A stretch of DNA of 18,525 nt, taken from positions 1 through 18,525 of the forward strand of contig URCD01000044.1 of NCBI GenBank assembly GCA_900546215.1. The letters are read 5' to 3'. Below the pieces are notes generated by a model. That model was not told where the DNA came from. It did no database searches and saw only the letters and a list, made by a program, of their open reading frames with translations. A program made the translations under genes and the position numbers. This document shows positions 14,525 to 18,525 of this stretch, piece after piece. Within the stretch, counting starts at the first letter, position 1. The number at the start of each line of letters is the position of its first letter. The DNA is from an uncultured Eubacteriales bacterium (GTDB taxonomy: Bacteria > Bacillota > Clostridia > Lachnospirales > Anaerotignaceae).

Positions 14525-14854
14525 ATGAAAAAATTTGATATAATTATCATTGCTTCGGTTATTGCCTTAGCCGCGGTCTTATATGCAAGCGGAATTTTTT
14601 CTCCTAAGGCTGAGGGCGCAGAGGCAGTAATCTATGTGGATAAGGAGGAATATGCAAGGCTTCCCCTTGATGAGAACACGAGTATTACAGTCAACACAGA
14701 TGAGGGCAGTAACAAAATCGTTATTGAGGACGGATATGCAGACTGTGTTGAAGCAGACTGCAGGGACGGCTTGTGTGTGAAACAGAAAAAAATCAGCAAG
14801 AAGAATGAAACGATTGTCTGCCTGCCTCATAAGGTTGTAGTTGAGATAGAATAG
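14525..14854 (+). CDS. NusG domain II-containing membrane-anchored protein
   Basis: A 109-residue protein with one N-terminal membrane helix (about 5-23) and a short extracytoplasmic domain of the NusG domain II type. Four cysteines, 74, 79, 84 and 99, form the DC-x4-C-x4-C ... VCLPHKVVVEI pattern of this small family. Its function is not established; from family knowledge it is commonly encoded beside a Gx transporter gene and ApbE-related or respiratory genes, so a redox role is suspected. It is unrelated in role to the transcription factor NusG. GGAG at 14512-14515 supports ATG 14525; the ATG four bases earlier is out of frame. The Gx transporter gene begins 19 bases later. Confidence 0.85.
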   Translation: MKKFDIIIIASVIALAAVLYASGIFSPKAEGAEAVIYVDKEEYARLPLDENTSITVNTDEGSNKIVIEDGYADCVEADCRDGLCVKQKKISKKNETIVCLPHKVVVEIE

Positions 14855-14873
14855 GCAGTAAGATGGAGGAATT

Positions 14874-15371
14874 ATGAGCAGAAGAGTTGCTTTTTATGGA
14901 ATATTTGCTGCGCTAGCAGTGCTAATGGGTTATGTTGAAGCTATGGTTCCGGCGCCTGTGCCGATACCTGGTATAAAGCTGGGGCTGGCTAATGTAATAG
15001 TGCTTATATCTATGTATTTCATAAGCAATAAGGCTGCTCTTGGAGTGAATGTCATTCGTGTTTTAATGTCAGCATTGCTTTTTAATGGGTTTTCAGGTTT
15101 TTTATTCAGCATAGCAGGAGCTGGAATCAGCTATATTGTTATGGTTCTTGCAAAAAGAATAAAATCATCAAGTATAATAGGTGTAAGCGTTTTGGGCGGT
15201 GTTACCCACAATATTGCTCAAATAGGAGTTGCGGCTATTGTATTAGATACTCCCGGACTTATGTACTATGTACCGGTTATCCTTATTTCAGGAATTATTA
15301 CTGGGGTTATAATCGGAATAGTATCAAAATACTGTCTTAAGCACATTGAAAAAGCTGGTCTGAAATATTAA
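14874..15371 (+). CDS. Gx transporter family membrane protein (heptaprenyl diphosphate synthase component I-like)
   Basis: A 165-residue membrane protein with about five hydrophobic segments, of the family annotated both as Gx transporter and as heptaprenyl diphosphate synthase component I. Visible family features are VPAPVPIPGIKLGLANVIVL (25-44) after the first helix and the glycine-rich VSVLGGVTHNIAQIG region (about 103-117). The fold resembles small substrate-specificity (S) components of ECF vitamin transporters, so uptake of an isoprenoid, quinone precursor or flavin-like molecule is possible but unproven. ATGGAGGA lies just before the ATG. It is co-transcribed with the NusG-domain-II gene and divergent from apbE. 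No terminator follows. Confidence 0.85.
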   Translation: MSRRVAFYGIFAALAVLMGYVEAMVPAPVPIPGIKLGLANVIVLISMYFISNKAALGVNVIRVLMSALLFNGFSGFLFSIAGAGISYIVMVLAKRIKSSSIIGVSVLGGVTHNIAQIGVAAIVLDTPGLMYYVPVILISGIITGVIIGIVSKYCLKHIEKAGLKY

Positions 15372-15489
15372 ATTGTGACAATGTTGCTTTAAAACTAATT
15401 TGTATGGACATACGTGTATAAATTTCCCGATTTTTGCATATCTTGTTTATAACTAAGAAAGTTGTACCATAAATGGGAGGTATGCTAAA

Positions 15490-15729
15490 ATGAAACGCAA
15501 CAGCGGAGATACTCTCCGTCAGGAAGGAAGGGCAATTATTAATGCCATTGAAGAAATTAAAGAGGAGTTGGCTACAGCCAGACAGAACTTTGATTTAGCA
15601 ACTGATGATGCCCTGATTGACTGCTATATATATGAAATATCAGCTCTTAACAGTAAGTATCAATACTTTTTAAAAAAAGCAAAGGGCTGCGGACTTATAG
15701 CAGAGGGGTTTGATGAGGTTACAGCTTAA
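15490..15729 (+). CDS. yaaL: YaaL-like DUF2508 protein
   Basis: A 79-residue, mostly helical protein of the DUF2508/YaaL family, function unknown. The pattern IIEEIKEELATARQNFDLATDDALIDCYIYE-like core seen at about 17-49 (here IINAIEEIKEELATARQNF, then DDALIDCYIYE) followed by KYQYFLKKAKGCGLI is characteristic. In Bacillus subtilis the homologue lies immediately before bofA, exactly as here (11-base gap), which supports the call and suggests one transcript. TGGGAGG precedes the ATG. I could not assign a clear promoter in the 118-base upstream gap, which contains a small palindrome ATTGTGACAAT at 15372-15382. Confidence 0.85.
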   Translation: MKRNSGDTLRQEGRAIINAIEEIKEELATARQNFDLATDDALIDCYIYEISALNSKYQYFLKKAKGCGLIAEGFDEVTA

Positions 15730-15740
15730 GGGGGATTTGT

Positions 15741-15995
15741 ATGGACAGTACAACTATTATTGTAGCTATGATATTGGTTTGTGTCGGTATACTTATGTTT
15801 ATGGCTTTTTCAGGCCCAATTAAGGCAGTAATACGAATTTTGCTGGGAGCTTTAATTGGAATGGCCGGAATATACGCTCTTAATGTTTTTTTCCCGGCTG
15901 TAAATATAGGTATAAATCCAATAACTGCCGCTATAACAGGAATTTTGGGGGTTCCGGGATTTGCGGCGTTAATTGTGGCCGGACTGGTGCTTTAA
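15741..15995 (+). CDS. bofA: BofA-like pro-sigma-K processing inhibitor
   Basis: An 84-residue membrane protein with two hydrophobic segments (about 5-22 and 29-53) and the conserved tail GINPITAAITGILGVPG (57-73). In Bacillus subtilis BofA holds the protease SpoIVFB inactive in the outer forespore membrane until a forespore signal arrives, delaying sigma-K activation. Clostridia often keep bofA while their sigma-K activation differs, so the exact role here is uncertain. It follows yaaL by 11 bases with AGGGGGA before the start codon. Its presence is a good sign that the organism belongs to a spore-forming lineage. Confidence 0.9.
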   Translation: MDSTTIIVAMILVCVGILMFMAFSGPIKAVIRILLGALIGMAGIYALNVFFPAVNIGINPITAAITGILGVPGFAALIVAGLVL

Positions 15996-16008
15996 TAATT
16001 TGTATAAC

Positions 16009-16037
16009 TTGACAAAAAGTTTGTTAATTTATATAAT
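16009..16037 (+). promoter_or_regulatory. perfect consensus promoter upstream of the rhomboid operon
   Basis: TTGACA (16009-16014) and TATAAT (16032-16037) with a 17-base spacer match sigma-A consensus at all 12 positions. Transcription should start near 16044, which is upstream of the terminator-like hairpin at 16061. Confidence 0.92.
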
Positions 16038-16060
16038 TAATAACAGCATAGTTTACAAAT

Positions 16061-16100
16061 ACCCGTTTGCAAAGATATGCAGACGGGTTTAATTTTTATT
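16061..16100 (+). terminator. terminator-like hairpin between promoter and rhomboid gene (possible attenuator)
   Basis: ACCCGTTTGCA (16061-16071) pairs with TGCAGACGGGT (16078-16088), 11 pairs with one G-U, over AAGATA. The tail TTTAATTTTTATT follows. It can end transcripts from bofA, but it also lies about 17 bases after the predicted start of the strong promoter, so that promoter would give a short RNA unless polymerase reads through. Confidence 0.7.
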
Positions 16101-16112
16101 GGAGTGAAGCAA

Positions 16113-17180
16113 TTGTTTCAAAAATTTTTGAGAAGTATTACGGGAGAGCTTTCAAAAAAACAGTTTAAGCTGTTAACTGTTATAAGAGGCTCAAATGACG
16201 AAGAACTTTCTGCGATATTCGTTAAGGATGAAAGTCCCATTTTTTATATGGCCAGTATATCAGATTTTGATAGTATTATTCCCGAAGAACTTGAAAAGTT
16301 AATAACAGAGTCAGAGGAAAATATTTTAAAAGCAAACCGTCACTTTTTTAATAATATCGTAAGTGTAAATATACTTTACTCTGAAAATGCTGAACGGGCG
16401 GAAGCTTTTGTTAACAGCAGAGATATTATAAGAGATAACGGTATACATAACGTATGGTGGTATACGGATGGAGCTGAGCTGTATTATGGGCAGGGACAGC
16501 CTACTAAAGTGTTTGGAATTGAAAAATCAGTTAAAACGGCTTTGGAGAATGACTTCTATGGGCAAGCTATGAATTTAGAGGAAATCAGCCGAAATGAATC
16601 AGAGAAAACCAGGCTGAGAAAAAAGTCTAAATTTCCGGTAACGATAGCCGCAATTATGACTGCCAATATACTGATTTTTTTGGCACAGCTGGTATTAGGC
16701 GCTGAGGACGAATTTATATACCGTTATGGCATTAATCAGTCCATGATTTTTTTACAAGGACAGTACTACAGGATTTTTACATATATGTTTATACACAGCG
16801 GTATAGAGCACATAATGTTTAACGGTCTTTCTCTATTTATCTATGGCACAAGAGTAGAAAAATATTGTGGAAATTTAAAAACTGCGGCTATTTATTTTAT
16901 TTCGGGCTTGTCTGGAGGACTTTTGTCAGCAGGCTTCAACACTGGCTTTTGCGTCGGTGCTTCAGGGGCAATATTCGGGCTTTTGGGGGCTGTGCTTGTA
17001 ATTTCTAAAAAGACAGGCCAAAAGCTTGATGGATTAGGCTACACAACAATGCTTGCTGTAGCGGTTGTAAGCATTGGCATGGGTATGCTTGATGCAGGAG
17101 TTGATAATTTTGGACATATAGGAGGCTTCATAGGAGGGCTGATTTCCAGCGCGCTTATTTATAGGTCTAAAAAAGAATAA
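16113..17180 (+). CDS. rhomboid-family intramembrane serine protease
   Basis: A 355-residue membrane protein that should cleave other membrane proteins within the bilayer. About 170 soluble N-terminal residues precede a rhomboid core of six or more helices. Core motifs are HSGIEHIMFNGLSL (228-241, family HxxxN pattern), the catalytic serine Ser284 in GASGAIFG and the catalytic His335 in NFGHIGG. The frame could start at ATG 16077, but that codon lies in a hairpin and has no ribosome binding site; TTG 16113 has GGAGTGA (16101-16107) five bases ahead and gives MFQKFLRS. The N-terminal domain, with VWWYTDG near residue 115, is not one I can name. Two more genes follow closely, so it leads an operon. 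Confidence 0.9.
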   Translation: MFQKFLRSITGELSKKQFKLLTVIRGSNDEELSAIFVKDESPIFYMASISDFDSIIPEELEKLITESEENILKANRHFFNNIVSVNILYSENAERAEAFVNSRDIIRDNGIHNVWWYTDGAELYYGQGQPTKVFGIEKSVKTALENDFYGQAMNLEEISRNESEKTRLRKKSKFPVTIAAIMTANILIFLAQLVLGAEDEFIYRYGINQSMIFLQGQYYRIFTYMFIHSGIEHIMFNGLSLFIYGTRVEKYCGNLKTAAIYFISGLSGGLLSAGFNTGFCVGASGAIFGLLGAVLVISKKTGQKLDGLGYTTMLAVAVVSIGMGMLDAGVDNFGHIGGFIGGLISSALIYRSKKE

Positions 17181-17232
17181 TGAGGATATAATCAGGTATA
17201 TTAATATTATGTTGATATACGGAGTTGATTAT

Positions 17233-17922
17233 ATGATAGCTAATTATTGCGAATTATCAGAGGCTTACAACAAAATAGTTTCCGAATGCTATTCTCCTGG
17301 TGAAGCCTTTATAAAAATAAGATGCGGCGAGTATTTAAACGAATACTGCAGAAGAAAACGCAAAAATATAGGTCTGGCAGACGAACATTTTTTTATAGAT
17401 TATTTTACCAAATGGCTGCCATATAAAGTATGTATGGAGGACAAAAGCGTTATAGAGGCCTTTTATCCCTCTGCCGATGAATATGTAAGACTTACCGATA
17501 TGCTAAACGGAACATCAGTGTACAGCAGATTTAAATTGCTGGACCCTAAGATAAAATATGAATCAGTAAGGCTTATGCTTTTGAAAAGAAGTATAATGGA
17601 ATTCAATAACAGCTTTATTATTTCCAAAATGCCGTGTATAATAGACTTAGAGAAATACAGGCAAAAAATGACTCAAAAAGACTGTGAATATGAGAGGGAC
17701 AGCGGAAGATTTAAGGTTGAAAGTGTTTTTTCAAAAAATTCTGTTGTTATGAGCAAGATTAATGGCTGTGAGTATTTTATTAGACTATTTTTTAATCCGG
17801 AAGTGATTGAGCTTGTTGAAGAGAACGATATATTTGATATAAGCGTAGTTAAGGACGGAGGAAGATGGAAGCTGGATGATATAAACGGCTGCTATAATAA
17901 ACAGGGAAAGAGCTTTATATGA
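17233..17922 (+). CDS. hypothetical protein, 229 residues
   Basis: I do not recognise this protein. It is soluble, without signal peptide or membrane segment, and mixed in charge with several cysteines scattered through the chain. The first 140 residues look helical; the last 75 (from about FKVESVFSKNSVVMSK) look like beta strands and end in a region resembling a small barrel, FFNPEVIELVEENDIFDISVVKDGG. An upstream ATG at 17209 is possible, but CGGAG at 17220-17224 is eight bases before ATG 17233, which I prefer. The stop codon overlaps the start of the uracil-DNA glycosylase gene (ATGA), so the two are translationally coupled, and it follows the rhomboid gene by about 50 bases. Confidence 0.75.
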   Translation: MIANYCELSEAYNKIVSECYSPGEAFIKIRCGEYLNEYCRRKRKNIGLADEHFFIDYFTKWLPYKVCMEDKSVIEAFYPSADEYVRLTDMLNGTSVYSRFKLLDPKIKYESVRLMLLKRSIMEFNNSFIISKMPCIIDLEKYRQKMTQKDCEYERDSGRFKVESVFSKNSVVMSKINGCEYFIRLFFNPEVIELVEENDIFDISVVKDGGRWKLDDINGCYNKQGKSFI

Positions 17923-18488
17923 ACAAAAATTTAGATGATATAAATTCTGAAATAATTAATTCTGCTGAGGTACAGTATCCGGGCAGAAGGGTTGTTTTGG
18001 GAGACGGCAACAAGAGTTCTTTAATAATGCTTATAGGGGAAGCGCCCGGAGGTGATGAAGAAAAGCAGGGACGGCCGTTTGTTGGTAAAGCGGGTAAAAA
18101 TCTTATGGATTTTTTATCAGCCGTTGGCCTAAAAAGGGAAGAACTATATTTAAGTAATGTTGTGAAAATAAGACCTTATAGGCTAAGCAGTAAAACAGGA
18201 CAAAGGATAAACAGACCTCCCAGCAGAGAAGAAATTAATTTTTTTATATCCTTTTTATATGACGAGATAGAAGCAGTGAATCCGGAAATTATAATTACAT
18301 TGGGAAATGTTCCTCTACAGGCCGTGCTTAAGGATAACAAGGCTCAAATAGGGGATTATCACGGAAAGATGATTTGTTTTGGGGACCAAAGAGTATTTCC
18401 GCTATACCATCCGGCGGCAGTAATATATAACAGAAGTCTTGAAAAGATATATTATGAGGATATTGAAAAGCTTAAGGGAAATATATAA
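17919..18488 (+). CDS. uracil-DNA glycosylase superfamily protein (family 4-like), iron-sulfur cysteines absent
   Basis: A 189-residue protein of the uracil-DNA glycosylase superfamily; such enzymes cut uracil from DNA to start base-excision repair. Motif 1 GEAPGGDEEKQGRPFVGKAG (40-59) closely matches family 4, the SNVVKIRP segment (79-86) follows, and the C-terminal motif is LYHPAA (162-167) with His164. Family 4 enzymes normally bind a [4Fe-4S] cluster through four cysteines: two near the N-terminus, one in NVVKCRP and one in the following helix. Here the N-terminus has none, position 84 is Ile and the helix reads EEINFFISFL. The only cysteine is Cys153. The fold may thus be cluster-free. 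It overlaps the preceding gene by four bases. Confidence 0.85.
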   Translation: MNKNLDDINSEIINSAEVQYPGRRVVLGDGNKSSLIMLIGEAPGGDEEKQGRPFVGKAGKNLMDFLSAVGLKREELYLSNVVKIRPYRLSSKTGQRINRPPSREEINFFISFLYDEIEAVNPEIIITLGNVPLQAVLKDNKAQIGDYHGKMICFGDQRVFPLYHPAAVIYNRSLEKIYYEDIEKLKGNI

Positions 18489-18505
18489 ATCAGGGGGATG
18501 CTAAT

Positions 18506-18525
18506 ATGGTAAAAAGCAGCGTCAT
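18506..18525 (+). CDS. start of a downstream gene (truncated by the window edge)
   Basis: ATG at 18506 is preceded by AGGGGG (18492-18497) eight bases upstream and begins MVKSSV before the window ends. The spacing of only 17 bases from the glycosylase stop suggests it belongs to the same operon. Too little is visible to identify it. Confidence 0.6.

Noticed and set aside
16077..16112. ATG start for the rhomboid protein
   Set aside because: It lies at the loop edge of an 11-pair hairpin, without a ribosome binding site; the TTG at 16113 has GGAGTGA at good distance.

Overview
The window looks like chromosomal DNA from a low-GC, spore-forming anaerobic member of the Clostridia, probably near the Lachnospirales. 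The evidence is the AT-rich spacers, frequent AUA isoleucine codons, strong AGGAGG ribosome binding sites, consensus sigma-A promoters, the sporulation pair yaaL-bofA, and a class III CoA-transferase of the HadA/FldA type used in amino-acid fermentation. No species can be named from sequence alone.

Left part (1-2000) is accessory in character. It holds a small Xre-type regulator, a tyrosine recombinase with all catalytic residues, and directly downstream two copies of a 26-bp palindromic site whose 4-bp centres are exact reverse complements of each other. The second copy overlaps a candidate promoter for a 79-residue unknown protein. Next come housekeeping genes: citrate synthase with an EcsC-family protein in one operon (2187-4446), then on the opposite strand a nitroreductase and a TraX-family membrane protein (4487-5841).

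Centre (6085-11439) is a five-gene dipeptide/oligopeptide-type ABC importer operon: lipoprotein receptor, two permeases and two ATPases. Its roughly 180-nt leader can fold into a closed multi-element structure followed by a hairpin that pairs next to the ribosome binding site. A hairpin after the receptor gene may separate receptor from permease expression. A monocistronic CoA-transferase gene follows (11924-13150), with its own promoter, structured leader, terminator and codon use typical of very high expression. Immediately beyond is tRNA-Phe on the opposite strand.

Right part (13414-18525): apbE (FAD:protein FMN transferase, minus strand) is divergent from a NusG-domain-II membrane protein and a Gx-family transporter, a grouping that suggests extracytoplasmic flavin or quinone redox chemistry. 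Then come yaaL (DUF2508) and bofA, followed by a perfect-consensus promoter, a terminator-like hairpin, and an operon of rhomboid protease, unknown protein and a uracil-DNA glycosylase that lacks the iron-sulfur cysteines of its family. The last bases begin another gene.

Several starts were moved from the longest reading frame to the one with a properly spaced ribosome binding site: the Xre regulator (114), nitroreductase (4996), second ATPase (10648), rhomboid (16113) and the unknown 229-residue protein (17233).
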